Below, piece after piece: positions 8,814 through 17,256 of a stretch of DNA of 64,000 nucleotides. A program made the position numbers and the translations under genes. Below the pieces are notes generated by a model. It was not told the DNA's origin. It saw only the letters and a list, made by a program, of their open reading frames with translations, and ran no database searches. Source of the stretch: Polyangiaceae bacterium (GTDB lineage: Bacteria > Myxococcota_A > Polyangia > Polyangiales > Polyangiaceae); contig JANXOF010000016.1 of the NCBI GenBank assembly GCA_025353725.1, positions 62,001 through 126,000 of the forward strand. The letters run 5' to 3'. The stretch's first letter is position 1; the number at the start of each line of letters is the position of its first letter.

Positions 8814-9659
8814 TTAGAGACGCGTTAGTTCAGGTTTGAATGGCGCGAGTCGCTTTTCCATAATTACGATGGCATCGGGGTTTTCATCGATGAGCACGAA
8901 GCCGCGGTCGTTCTTTGCTGCGGCATCCCCCGTGGTCCCGCTGCCCGCAAAAAAATCGAGTACGACGTCGCCGGGACGCGAGTGCACCTTGACGAGCCGA
9001 GACAGCAACCCAAACGGCTTTTGCGTGGGATAGCCTGTCTTTTCGCGCCCATTCGTCGGGACAATCGTATGCCACCACACGTCGGTGGGTGTCTTGCCTG
9101 TTTTCGCCTTGGCCTCCCCCACGAGCTTGGGGGCCATGTAGGGAATGCGGTCGATGGCCGCGAAGTCGAACACGTAGTCCTCGCGGTCGAGCGCGTACCA
9201 AAGAATGGTGTCGTGCTTCGCCGGCCACCGATTCTTGGGCCTACCGCCGTAGTCGTACGCCCAGATGATCTCGTTCATAAAGCGCGCGCGGCCAAGGAGG
9301 CGATCAAGCGCAACTTTGACGTAATGCACCTCGCGGTAATCGAGATGCACGAAGAGAGAGCCGTCCTTCGTCAAGCATCGGAGAGAGGCCTCGATGCGCG
9401 GCATAAAGAAGGCCTCGAAGTCGTCGAACGAATCCGCGTAAGCACTGCTCGCTATGCGCTCGACGTCGTAACGACGCCCGCCGAAACCCACGCGCGTTCC
9501 CGTGTCGTCCGGACTGACTGTGGCTTTTACACGAGAGCGCTTCTGAACCGTGCCGGTGTTGAACGGTGGGTCAACGTAGATGACGGAGGCGAAGGCGTCA
9601 GGGAGCGTCATTAGCGCCGCGAGGTTGTCACCATGGATGATTCTGCGCACCGCGAACAC
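8814..9659 (-). CDS. Orphan adenine/cytosine-N4 DNA methyltransferase, beta class
   Basis: This 281-residue enzyme has catalytic motif IV DPPFNTG at residues 30-36 and the SAM-binding motif I DFFAGSGTTGDA at about 235-246, with the putative target-recognition region between them. TQKP (212-215) precedes motif I. That order (catalytic motif before SAM motif) defines the beta class, which includes M.MboII, M.RsrI and CcrM and methylates exocyclic amino groups in DNA. No restriction endonuclease lies nearby, so it is an orphan, perhaps epigenetic or inherited from a lost restriction-modification system. The target sequence cannot be read from the protein. A GTG three codons in is an alternative start. 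It abuts a truncated hydrolase gene. Confidence 0.9.
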   Translation of the reverse strand: MFAVRRIIHGDNLAALMTLPDAFASVIYVDPPFNTGTVQKRSRVKATVSPDDTGTRVGFGGRRYDVERIASSAYADSFDDFEAFFMPRIEASLRCLTKDGSLFVHLDYREVHYVKVALDRLLGRARFMNEIIWAYDYGGRPKNRWPAKHDTILWYALDREDYVFDFAAIDRIPYMAPKLVGEAKAKTGKTPTDVWWHTIVPTNGREKTGYPTQKPFGLLSRLVKVHSRPGDVVLDFFAGSGTTGDAAAKNDRGFVLIDENPDAIVIMEKRLAPFKPELTRL

Positions 9660-9834
9660 CCTAGGAGCTTCGGAGCGAATCGTCGGAACCTTTCGCGCGG
9701 AGCCCTGTCATTCACGTGGAGACGGCGACGCAGGGACGCTGACAGGCCTTGAACGAGGCACTGAGCGCTGCATCAACGCTCGCATTGAAGTCACGAAAAC
9801 CTCACGCAGCGTCCGCTGGACGCGACGGAAAGCC

Positions 9835-11433
9835 ATGACCACCTCCCCTTTCGCCCCCGCCCATTTTGTCGACCTCGAAGACCTCTTCGCGCCCACACCG
9901 CTGGAGGAAGACGCCAGCGAGGCGTCTTTTGTGCTCGTGAAAACGGGACCCGCGGTCCCGGCGCACGAGGTCGAATCCGGACTCGACGCGGTCGAGGTAA
10001 CCGTTCGCTGGGGCAATCAAGTGCTTTCGGTCGCTCACGTCGCCGCCGGCAAGAGCTATTGGGTCGGTGACGGAACGGAGCTCGCTCTTCCCGAAGACGT
10101 TCTCGGAGCCTCGCGTGCACCGATTGTCATGTCAAAGTCGGGAGTAACGTCGGTCGTCGTCCCGAATGGCGCACAAGGCTCTGTCGCGAGACATGGGGCC
10201 GACCGGGAGTCGCTCGCGTCGTTAGAAGCGCGTCACGCTATGACGGAATCAAGTGCGCTTCTCGGCGCGCGCGAAGTCGAACTCACGGACGGTATGCACG
10301 TGACCTTCGAGGTCGGCGCGGTGAGAGCCGACGGCACAACGGGGGAGCCCATCACGTTCGAGGTTTCTGCGGTTCGAGCCGGCAAAGTCCTTCCGGGAGG
10401 CTTCTTCGCCGCGCTCGCGGGAGGGGCCAGCGGGTTCATTGGGGTGTCGTTTCTCGGTCACGCGGCCATCGTCGCGTCGCTCGCGATGTTCATGCCGGCG
10501 CTGTCACCGGACGACGGCGAGTCCATCGATCGCGACCAAATGATGATGATGCAAAAACTCCTCAACGCATCCGCCGAGCGCGAGCCCGAGCCACTTCCCG
10601 TCGACGTGGCGGATTCGCCTGCAAGTGCGGGCGGCGGGCGTGCCGGCGAAGCGCACAAGGACGAGAGCGGCGCAGCCGGAACCACCAGGCCCGTCGCGAC
10701 GAAGGGTCGCATGGCGGTCAAAGGCAACGAAGAGACGTCGCAGCTTTCGCGGAAGCAAGAGCTCGACGTCGCCCGAGAATTCGGAATGGCCGGGATTCTG
10801 GCTGCTGCGCTTCCGGCCGATCCCAACGCGCCCGCATCGATTTGGGCGACGGAAGTCAAAGGCTCTGAGGCTCGCTCGGCTATTGGTGACATGTTTAGTC
10901 CGTCGATTGACGACGCGTCTGGCTTTGGACTTGGACTCTCCGGCACAGGTCAGGGAGGAGGCGGGTCGGGCATAGGCGTCGGACTGGACCGCGTCGGAAC
11001 GATGGGCGGCGCCGGAGGCAAAGGGCCGTTCGGATTCGGTCCGGGCGACAAGGGCGGATTGGGCCGCGGTCACGGTCCTGGCGCGGGCGGCCACTTGGCG
11101 AAAGCGCCGACGTACCGGGAGGCCACGATCACAACGAACGGTCGCATCTTACCGGAGACGATTCAACGCATCGTTCGACAAAATTTCGGCCGCTTCCGCC
11201 TTTGTTACGAGGCAGGTCTTCGCGGCAATCCTTCGCTCGCCGGACGTGTGTCCACGAAATTCGTCATCGGCCGGGACGGCGCGGTCATGCAGGCTTCGGA
11301 CGGCGGCTCGGATCTCCCGGACCAGAACGTCGTCGCGTGCGTCGTCCGCAGCTTCAACGCGCTCTCGTTTCCCGTACCCGAAGGAGGCATCGCAACCGTC
11401 GTTTACCCGATCGTATTGACGCCGGGCGAGTGA
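9835..11433 (+). CDS. AgmX/PglI C-terminal-domain protein (TonB-like)
   Basis: This 532-residue protein has a beta-rich N-terminal region (VEVTVRWGNQVLSVAHV, about 55-75) of a kind seen in myxobacterial GltG/AgmX-type proteins. A membrane segment follows near residues 190-225 (GGFFAALAGGASGFIGVSF and following). A long Ala/Pro/acidic linker comes next, then a Gly-rich stretch at about 365-425, and finally the AgmX/PglI C-terminal domain (IQRIVRQNFGRFRLCYEAGL and GRVSTKFVIGRDGAV). AgmX-type proteins are linked to gliding or envelope-spanning machinery in Myxococcus. A TonB-like role spanning the periplasm is the inference. The frame is open upstream, but ATG 9835 is where homology-like sequence begins. 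Confidence 0.75.
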   Translation: MTTSPFAPAHFVDLEDLFAPTPLEEDASEASFVLVKTGPAVPAHEVESGLDAVEVTVRWGNQVLSVAHVAAGKSYWVGDGTELALPEDVLGASRAPIVMSKSGVTSVVVPNGAQGSVARHGADRESLASLEARHAMTESSALLGAREVELTDGMHVTFEVGAVRADGTTGEPITFEVSAVRAGKVLPGGFFAALAGGASGFIGVSFLGHAAIVASLAMFMPALSPDDGESIDRDQMMMMQKLLNASAEREPEPLPVDVADSPASAGGGRAGEAHKDESGAAGTTRPVATKGRMAVKGNEETSQLSRKQELDVAREFGMAGILAAALPADPNAPASIWATEVKGSEARSAIGDMFSPSIDDASGFGLGLSGTGQGGGGSGIGVGLDRVGTMGGAGGKGPFGFGPGDKGGLGRGHGPGAGGHLAKAPTYREATITTNGRILPETIQRIVRQNFGRFRLCYEAGLRGNPSLAGRVSTKFVIGRDGAVMQASDGGSDLPDQNVVACVVRSFNALSFPVPEGGIATVVYPIVLTPGE

Positions 11434-11459
11434 TCCGTACGTCTCTGCGTTTAGAGTCA

Positions 11460-11879
11460 ATGAATAAGCCAACCGAGTGTCGTACGTTCGATGAATTTTG
11501 GCTTTTTTACGTCAAACAGCATCAGAAAAAGCGGACACGCGCGGTGCACCTTCTCGGAACGAGCGCGGCTCTCGCCTGCCTGGCGGGTGGTCTGCTCACG
11601 AAACGGCGCTGGCTCCTCGCAGTGGCACCTCTCGTCGGGTACGGCCCCGCGTGGGCGTCGCACTTCTTCATCGAAGGAAACAAGCCTGCGTCGTTCGAGC
11701 ACCCGCTCTGGTCGCTCCGAGCGGATCTCGTCATGTGGGCAAAGATGGCGCAGTTCAAAATGAGCGACGAGGTCGAGCGCGTGCTGCGTGATGACGCGGC
11801 CAACCGAGCCGCCGAGGGCGCGTCAAGCGAATCAGAGCCGACCGTTGAAGCCGCCACGAACGGCGCCGTCGCTTATTAA
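11460..11879 (+). CDS. DUF962 / Mpo1-like membrane protein
   Basis: This 139-residue protein matches the DUF962 (YGL010w/Mpo1) family. It has a cytosolic FDEFWLFYVKQHQ start, the conserved histidine in AVHLLGTSAAL, membrane segments at about 28-65, and the signature SHFFIEGNKPASFEHPLWSL. Yeast Mpo1 is an Fe(II)-dependent dioxygenase acting on 2-hydroxy fatty acids in alpha-oxidation; bacterial members are mostly uncharacterised. The acidic/Ala-rich tail after residue 115 is not part of the family. It starts 26 bases after the AgmX-like gene and may share its transcript. Confidence 0.8.
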   Translation: MNKPTECRTFDEFWLFYVKQHQKKRTRAVHLLGTSAALACLAGGLLTKRRWLLAVAPLVGYGPAWASHFFIEGNKPASFEHPLWSLRADLVMWAKMAQFKMSDEVERVLRDDAANRAAEGASSESEPTVEAATNGAVAY

Positions 11880-11994
11880 GCTCGCGCGAAGGTGGGTGGT
11901 GGGGCTAATTCAGGGATGACTCATTCCCGCGCGTTGTTCACGCGCTCTGATTCATGCGCCCCACGGCTTCCGAGCCACCCTGAGGAGTTACCCA

Positions 11995-12570
11995 ATGAAG
12001 CCGATGGATTACGCTGTACGCCCCGCGGTGACCACGTTGCTACGCGCGCTGGCGGGGGCATCGCTTTGCTTCATGTCGGTCGCGTGCGGAGACGATCCGA
12101 AGCCCACGCCGAAGGTGCCGACCGCCCCCATCGTCGCGAAGGACCCGACGCCACTCACGAACGCGCTCGGAAAGAGCGACAAAATGGCGGTGAACGTGGA
12201 TGACGACATCATCAAAGCGTGCAACCTGAAATTCGAAAACCTCGATGAGGCGCCGAAGTTCGATTACGACTCGGAGCAGCTGACAACGGGCGAAAAGAAC
12301 ATCCTTGAGGCGATCGCAAAGTGCATCACGGCAGGACCGCTGAAGGGTCGTGCACTTGAGCTCGTGGGGCGCGCCGACCCGCGCGGCGAAACCGAATACA
12401 ACATGACGCTTGGAGCGAAGCGTGCGCGCACGGTTCACTCGTTCCTCGGTGGCCTCGGAGTTCCAGGCGACAAGCTGCGCGACACCTCGCGTGGCGAGCT
12501 CGACGCAAAAGGCACGGACGAAGACGGCTGGCGCAAGGACCGCCGTGTCGACGTTCACCTAGCGAAGTAG
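11995..12570 (+). CDS. OmpA/Pal-like peptidoglycan-associated lipoprotein
   Basis: A strong GAGGAG ribosome-binding site lies seven bases before ATG 11995. The signal peptide ends in the lipobox SVAC (Cys31). The C-terminal OmpA-like domain (about 85-190) has FDYDSEQL and the peptidoglycan-binding segment GRADPRGETEYNMTLGAKRA, the local version of the usual GHTDxRG...NxxLGxxRA. Such proteins anchor the outer membrane to meso-diaminopimelate in the wall. No tol genes adjoin it, so it is not placed as the Tol-Pal Pal protein. purC follows 15 bases later. Confidence 0.85.
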   Translation: MKPMDYAVRPAVTTLLRALAGASLCFMSVACGDDPKPTPKVPTAPIVAKDPTPLTNALGKSDKMAVNVDDDIIKACNLKFENLDEAPKFDYDSEQLTTGEKNILEAIAKCITAGPLKGRALELVGRADPRGETEYNMTLGAKRARTVHSFLGGLGVPGDKLRDTSRGELDAKGTDEDGWRKDRRVDVHLAK

Positions 12571-12585
12571 CCGGCATCGTGACTC

Positions 12586-13548
12586 ATGCTTGACGACTCC
12601 CTGGTCAAGGACCACCTCGCGCAAACTCTCGATCACACCAACTTCGAGGGCCTAGGCGAGCGCTACGAAGGCAAGGTTCGCGACAACTACAGCCGCGACG
12701 GTCGGCGGTTTATCGTCGTGACGGATCGAATCAGCGCATTTGACCGAATCCTCGGGACCATTCCGTTCAAAGGACAGGTGCTCAACCGCCTTGCCGCGTG
12801 GTGGTTCGCGAAAACCAAGGACGTTGTGGCGAACCACTTCGTGAGCGTGCCGGACCCGAACGTTCTTGAGTGCGTCGAATGTCGACCGCTCCCGGTCGAG
12901 TTCGTGATGCGTGCCTACATTACGGGTTCGACCTCCACGAGCCTCTGGACGCACTACGCAGCGGGATCGCGGCTCTTCTGCGGGATCGAGCTGCCGGAGG
13001 GCTTGAAGAAGAACCAGCGTCTCGACCAAGCCATCCTCACGCCAGCGACGAAAGCGCCGAAGGGCGCCCATGACGTGAGCGCCTCGCGGGAGGAGATCCT
13101 CGCCGCGGGTCATGTCGACGCCTCGGACTTCGACCGGGCGGCCGAACTGGCCTCGAGACTCTTCAGCGCAGGTCAGGCGATCTGCGCGGCGCGCGGGCTC
13201 GTTCTTGTCGACACGAAATACGAGTTCGGCAAGACGCCCGCGGGCGACATCGTCGTGATCGACGAGATCCACACGCCCGATTCGTCGCGGTTTTGGCTCG
13301 CGGAATCGTACGAGGAGAGATTCGCGGCCGATCTCGATCCTGAACCGCTCGACAAGGACTTTGTCCGTCGGTTTTACACGGCACTTGGCTACCGCGGCGA
13401 CGGCGAGGCTCCCCCGCTCCCTCCCGAGGTGCGCATCGGCGCTGCAAAACGCTATGTTGAAGCCTTCGAGCGCATCACGGGCGAGACCTTCGAACCGGAC
13501 ACCGAGCCTCCGTTGCCACGCATCGCCAAGAATCTCGGTCTGAAGTAA
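12586..13548 (+). CDS. purC: Phosphoribosylaminoimidazole-succinocarboxamide synthase
   Basis: PurC joins CAIR to aspartate with ATP to make SAICAR in de novo purine synthesis. The 320-residue sequence has the family signatures YEGKVRDNY near the N-terminus, VVTDRISAFDRILGTIPFKG, LPVEFVMRAYITGSTSTSLW, LVDTKYEFGK and IDEIHTPDSSRFW. Its length and layout fit the longer, eukaryote-like SAICAR synthetase form. purS follows nine bases downstream, so the two are almost certainly cotranscribed. No purine riboswitch was seen upstream. Confidence 0.96.
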   Translation: MLDDSLVKDHLAQTLDHTNFEGLGERYEGKVRDNYSRDGRRFIVVTDRISAFDRILGTIPFKGQVLNRLAAWWFAKTKDVVANHFVSVPDPNVLECVECRPLPVEFVMRAYITGSTSTSLWTHYAAGSRLFCGIELPEGLKKNQRLDQAILTPATKAPKGAHDVSASREEILAAGHVDASDFDRAAELASRLFSAGQAICAARGLVLVDTKYEFGKTPAGDIVVIDEIHTPDSSRFWLAESYEERFAADLDPEPLDKDFVRRFYTALGYRGDGEAPPLPPEVRIGAAKRYVEAFERITGETFEPDTEPPLPRIAKNLGLK

Positions 13549-13557
13549 AAGGTCCTG

Positions 13558-13806
13558 ATGAAGGCTACTGTCCTCGTGCGCTTGAAGTCTGAGGTCCTCG
13601 ACCCGCAAGGTGACGCCGTACGCCACGCACTCACGAAGCTCGGTTTCGCTGGGGTCGCAGGGGTTCGTATCGGAAAGCTTATTGAAATCGAGCTCGAAGG
13701 CTCCGCTGAAGCGACCGCAGGAGCCGACCTGCGCGCACGGCTCGCGAAAATGGCGGATGAGATGCTTGCGAATCCAGTCACCGAGGACTTCGAGATTCAG
13801 CTTTGA
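13558..13806 (+). CDS. purS: Phosphoribosylformylglycinamidine synthase subunit PurS
   Basis: PurS is the small structural subunit that bridges PurQ and PurL in the multi-subunit FGAM synthase. The 82-residue length is typical, and the ferredoxin-like pattern is present: KATVLVRLKSEVLDPQG, a central GVAGVRIGKLIEIE and NPVTEDFEI. An AAAGG ribosome-binding site overlaps the purC stop. purQ and purL do not follow; the next gene is convergent, with its stop only 12 bases away. Those subunits must be encoded elsewhere. Confidence 0.95.
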   Translation: MKATVLVRLKSEVLDPQGDAVRHALTKLGFAGVAGVRIGKLIEIELEGSAEATAGADLRARLAKMADEMLANPVTEDFEIQL

Positions 13807-13818
13807 CCCAGGCGCGTG

Positions 13819-15033
13819 TCAGCGAGGCTGAGGGCGCTCCGTGCGCGTGATAACTTCGCCCGCGACCCACTGAACATTGTCGAGAAGAACCGAGGAATCG
13901 AGGATTCCGTCGCTCGTATCCCAGATCATGAATTCGAGCGTGAACGTCTCTCCAGGCGTCACCGGTGCCTGTGACGAGAGCCACCCCGTCGCAGCCCCGC
14001 TCACGGAGTTACTCCGTGGGCAATAGGTGCCGACAACACCGAAGCCCGTTCCCGCGAGTTCATCGGGGCCACCGGGGCAGCTTGCCGGCCCCGACTGGCC
14101 GATCGGCGTACTGCGACATCCAGCCGTCGCGCCATCGGTACAACGGTCCAAAAACGCGTTGTTCACGCTGACCGGGTTTTTCTTAGCGTCGAAGGAGATG
14201 TTGTCAGGCCGTCCGCCGTTGAAGCCCTTCGCGCTCAGGTATGCGATGAACCCGTCATTGAAGTCCGAGCAGATGAACGCGGGCCACTCCCCGGAGTGAA
14301 AGTTAAAGTCGAACTTGATCCCGCTCGCATTCTTCGGTGCCTTGAGCTCGAGGCGAAGCGTCGCGACATCGTTGACCTGCATATCCACGGTGCAGCCTAC
14401 CGCTGGCTTCGGAAACCCCGGAGGCGCGCTGCCATTTCCGCGTCCGCCGAACCAATCTTTGCCCGTGCTCTGTTGACCGCCAAAAGGCGCATCGGGCGCG
14501 CCATTATACTCCTGCGCGAACCCCGTACTCAGAACGCCGAGACGCGCCCCCTCGCGCGGCTTGAGGACGTTGCCGAATTTGGTGAGCGTGCCGTGCTGCG
14601 CCTCGTCCGGAACGTCGGCGCGGAGGTAACCGCGGGTAAATTTCGCGGACACGAGGCCGAAGCCGCGCGTGGCCGCGTCGTCACAGAGCCCTATCGTTCG
14701 GGCGAAGTCTGCGGCACTGCTTCCCGTAGCGGTGGCGTCGCAAGGCGCTGCGTTATCCACCTTCCCGTCATTGTCGTTGTCGCAGCCGTCGCCGGGGATG
14801 TCATAGGCGCCCTTGTCCGGCACGCAGGCGTGAGTTCCCTTTTCGAGCTCGGACCCAGAACCGTCGAAAGCGCTAAGCTTACCGGTCTCATCGCCTGAAT
14901 CGGGGCCAAGCTGCGCGTCCTTTTCGAAGCCGGACCGAGGCGCGGAATCTCCGCACGCAAATACGGGTAGGACTCCGAGGCCCACCACGGACGCGAGAGA
15001 CACCAAAAGCAAAGCGGCCGGTCGGTGCGCCAT
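13819..15033 (-). CDS. Choice-of-anchor-L domain lipoprotein
   Basis: The 404-residue product has a signal peptide ending at FAC (Cys27), so it is probably a lipoprotein. An acidic, Ca-binding-looking stretch GCDNDNDGKVDN follows at about 75-90. The remainder (about 100-395) matches the choice-of-anchor-L domain pattern common in myxobacterial surface proteins, with SGIKFDFNFHSGEWPAFICSDFNDGFIAYLS and, near the end, FTLEFMIWDTSDGILDSSVLLDNV. It has no enzymatic motif. ATG 15033 begins the signal peptide, and a frame open further upstream antisense to the protease is ignored. It lies 28 bases after the M50 protease and is likely the last gene of that operon. Confidence 0.75.
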   Translation of the reverse strand: MAHRPAALLLVSLASVVGLGVLPVFACGDSAPRSGFEKDAQLGPDSGDETGKLSAFDGSGSELEKGTHACVPDKGAYDIPGDGCDNDNDGKVDNAAPCDATATGSSAADFARTIGLCDDAATRGFGLVSAKFTRGYLRADVPDEAQHGTLTKFGNVLKPREGARLGVLSTGFAQEYNGAPDAPFGGQQSTGKDWFGGRGNGSAPPGFPKPAVGCTVDMQVNDVATLRLELKAPKNASGIKFDFNFHSGEWPAFICSDFNDGFIAYLSAKGFNGGRPDNISFDAKKNPVSVNNAFLDRCTDGATAGCRSTPIGQSGPASCPGGPDELAGTGFGVVGTYCPRSNSVSGAATGWLSSQAPVTPGETFTLEFMIWDTSDGILDSSVLLDNVQWVAGEVITRTERPQPR

Positions 15034-15061
15034 ACATGTCCGAACCTTTCGGGGGTAAAAG

Positions 15062-16255
15062 CTACATGCTGAACGGTTCGGGCATGAAGAGCAACGCAAA
15101 CGCCACGAGCGTGAGCACCGCAACCACCGCGCGACCTCGGTCGAGAGGCTCGCGCCCCGTGGAAGGATGATCAAGCAAGTCGTGGCGACGAAGCACGCCG
15201 CCTCTTGCCTCCATCGCCAAGAGAAGGCCGAGGCCAGCAAAGAAGGCCAACGGCAGCACCGGCGAGCGACTATCGCGGGCGACGCTCGCGACAACGACGA
15301 GTCCGAGGGTCGCCACCACGCGTGTGCGAAGCGTGAGACTCTCCGGCTTCGGCGCGTCGCCTCGGCCGCGCGCGTTCAGGGTTCCTAAGATTCCAAGCAC
15401 CTGAAACCAGACAAGCCAAAAAAGTCCGTTTGCGATGTGCTTGCCGAGAAAATAAAGCCCCAACCCAGCCTGGAAATCCCGGGCCGTATGACCTGCGACG
15501 ATCACCAGGAAGAACACGAGCATGCAGCGATGAACGAGGCGCGCGTACGTGTCCTGCTTCGGGCCAAAAAGGGCAAAGGCGACGTGACCGCCATCGAGTT
15601 GACCGACGGGTAGCAAGTTGATCATCGTTACGAACATCCCTCCCCACGCGCCGAACGCGACGGGCGAGAGTTCGAGGTCGGTGCCCGGCCTCTTCGCTGG
15701 CGCGGCGAGGTAGTCGAGAAGCCGCATCAGCAGCGATTCACCGAGCTGCACGGAACCTTCGCCCGCGCCTGAGAGCGGAACGAGGTGCGAGTGAGCCGCC
15801 CCCCAGAGGTAAAGCGGTATGGCAAAACAGAGTCCCGCGATAGGCCCCGATGCGCCGATGTCGAGCAGCGCTCGGCGCGTAGGAATGACCCCGCGCATGC
15901 GGATCACGGCGCCCATCGTTCCAAACGGGCTAAGGAACGGCATCGGGATGAAAAACGGCAGTGAAGCGTCGACTTTGTGGAGGCGCGCCGCAACGTAATG
16001 TCCGAGCTCGTGAGCCACGAGTATCGCGAGGAGCGTGCCCGCGAACTGCCCACCGCGCAGCAACGGCTCGCGCGCGAAGTAGGTCGCCGCGAAGCCGTTC
16101 GCGGCACCTGCGCCGTCGCTTGAGCCGCCCTGGGTCAAGACACCCGTAGCGAAGACGCTCGCCACCGTGGCGAGAAAAAGCAACGCGTTGGTGCGCCACT
16201 TCAGTTCGCTCTGCGGTGCGGGTTCGTCGTGCGAATCCGTGGCTAGCTCTTTCAT
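15062..16255 (-). CDS. M50-family (site-2-type) membrane metalloprotease
   Basis: The 397-residue protein has the zinc motif HELGH at residues 82-86 and the distal metal-binding motif NLLPVGQLDGGH at about 213-224. Together they define site-2-type intramembrane metalloproteases. Hydrophobic segments at about 22-40, 70-92, 130-155, 205-235 and several more after 240 form the membrane core, with no PDZ domain. Family members cleave membrane-embedded substrates such as anti-sigma factors; the substrate here is unknown. ATG 16255 overlaps the stop of the SctL-like gene as ATGA, so the two are translationally coupled. Confidence 0.85.
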   Translation of the reverse strand: MKELATDSHDEPAPQSELKWRTNALLFLATVASVFATGVLTQGGSSDGAGAANGFAATYFAREPLLRGGQFAGTLLAILVAHELGHYVAARLHKVDASLPFFIPMPFLSPFGTMGAVIRMRGVIPTRRALLDIGASGPIAGLCFAIPLYLWGAAHSHLVPLSGAGEGSVQLGESLLMRLLDYLAAPAKRPGTDLELSPVAFGAWGGMFVTMINLLPVGQLDGGHVAFALFGPKQDTYARLVHRCMLVFFLVIVAGHTARDFQAGLGLYFLGKHIANGLFWLVWFQVLGILGTLNARGRGDAPKPESLTLRTRVVATLGLVVVASVARDSRSPVLPLAFFAGLGLLLAMEARGGVLRRHDLLDHPSTGREPLDRGRAVVAVLTLVAFALLFMPEPFSM

Positions 16256-16959
16256 CCGCGCGGCCTCTTTTTCTCGCCTTCGGCTGGGCTTTCCGCCAGC
16301 AATTCGCGAAGTGCCAAGGAAAGGCGCGACAGCTGCGGACGCACGCGCGCGTCGACGCGACCGAGTTCGGTGTGCACGATGAGCGAGCCTCGTGTGAGAT
16401 CGCTCGACGGCTCGATCAACGCAACCCCGTCGCCGAGCGAAGTCGTCAGAAGCTCCGTCAGAGCTGCGACGTCTTCGGGACATGCCTCAACGCGCACCCG
16501 GCGAGCGCCGCGCGCCTGCTTTAACGCCTCGAGAGCAAGGGTACCCACGCGCGCCGCGTCGACGGCAAGAGCTTCGCCGACAAGACGTTCCGCGAGCAAG
16601 ACGGCTAGCTCGAGGATTCTGTCGAGACGATGCGTGTCCGCTTGGTTTTCGTTTGATCGCGCGACAAGCACCTCTACGGCGACGCGCGCAATTTCGCGTT
16701 CGCATGCCTCTTCGACAGCGATTTCAGTACGCGATGCGGCGCTTGCTTTGGCTTCTGCAACGATGTCGGATGCCTTCCGTCGTGCGTCGATGAGGATACG
16801 TGCGGCCTCGCCGTGCGCCTCGAAGACCTCCCGCGGCAGCCTACGCGCCAGCCCCACGACGCGCGTGGCTTCGCTCGAACTCGGCGGCGTACTCGCAGCA
16901 CGCGAAGGCGAGGCCGTGAGCGACGCAGCTTTGATGATGCGTGCCTGCCCAAGACTCAT
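16252..16959 (-). CDS. FliH/SctL-like stator protein
   Basis: This 235-residue protein has a disordered N-terminus, then an Ala/Glu-rich coiled-coil stretch (about 40-110, HGEAARILIDARRKASDIVAEA). A C-terminal domain follows with LAVLLAERLVGEAL and a CPEDVAALTELL...RGSLIVHTELGRVDARV pattern. This matches FliH/SctL/V-ATPase-E stators, which dock the export ATPase to the flagellar or type III C-ring. No SctN/FliI ATPase or other secretion gene adjoins it. It overlaps its neighbours by four bases on both sides (ATGA), tying it to a small upstream protein and the M50 protease. The family call is inference from pattern, not from alignment. Confidence 0.65.
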   Translation of the reverse strand: MSLGQARIIKAASLTASPSRAASTPPSSSEATRVVGLARRLPREVFEAHGEAARILIDARRKASDIVAEAKASAASRTEIAVEEACEREIARVAVEVLVARSNENQADTHRLDRILELAVLLAERLVGEALAVDAARVGTLALEALKQARGARRVRVEACPEDVAALTELLTTSLGDGVALIEPSSDLTRGSLIVHTELGRVDARVRPQLSRLSLALRELLAESPAEGEKKRPRG

Positions 16960-17138
16960 CGCAGGGCCAACTCGGCGATGGCGAACGCTATCTCTTGGCC
17001 GACGGCCGCGAGGCCTTGGGCACGCACGGCGCGCCGTGGATCACGAAGCCTCGTCTCGAGTGGGCCGACCCGCAATGCGCCCTCCGCAGACAGCGCTGAC
17101 GAGGCCTCCTCGACGGTGGCCCCGAGGAGGACGCTCAT
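16956..17138 (-). CDS. Small hypothetical protein upstream of the SctL-like gene
   Basis: A 60-residue frame starts at ATG 17138 and stops at 16956, overlapping the SctL-like start as ATGA. The sequence is Ala/Glu/Arg-rich and largely helical (SVLLGATVEEASSALSAEG and EIAFAIAELALR), with no membrane segment. A GTG at 17162 would add eight residues. The overlap at both ends of this three-gene block suggests a stoichiometric partner of the stator, but no family was recognised. Confidence 0.55.
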   Translation of the reverse strand: MSVLLGATVEEASSALSAEGALRVGPLETRLRDPRRAVRAQGLAAVGQEIAFAIAELALR

Positions 17139-17256
17139 GGCCACAAAGCTTCGTTCCCACACGCCCTCGAGCCTACACCACGCGAGCTCGCTCCGCGCGA
17201 AGTCACGCGGTGCACTCTGAGTACTCGAGCTTCGTAGCGAGGTTCGAGCTGCGCCC

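Noticed and set aside
12652-13626. 324-codon minus-strand frame across purC
   Set aside because: purC on the plus strand is unmistakable; the antisense frame is a by-product of high GC content.
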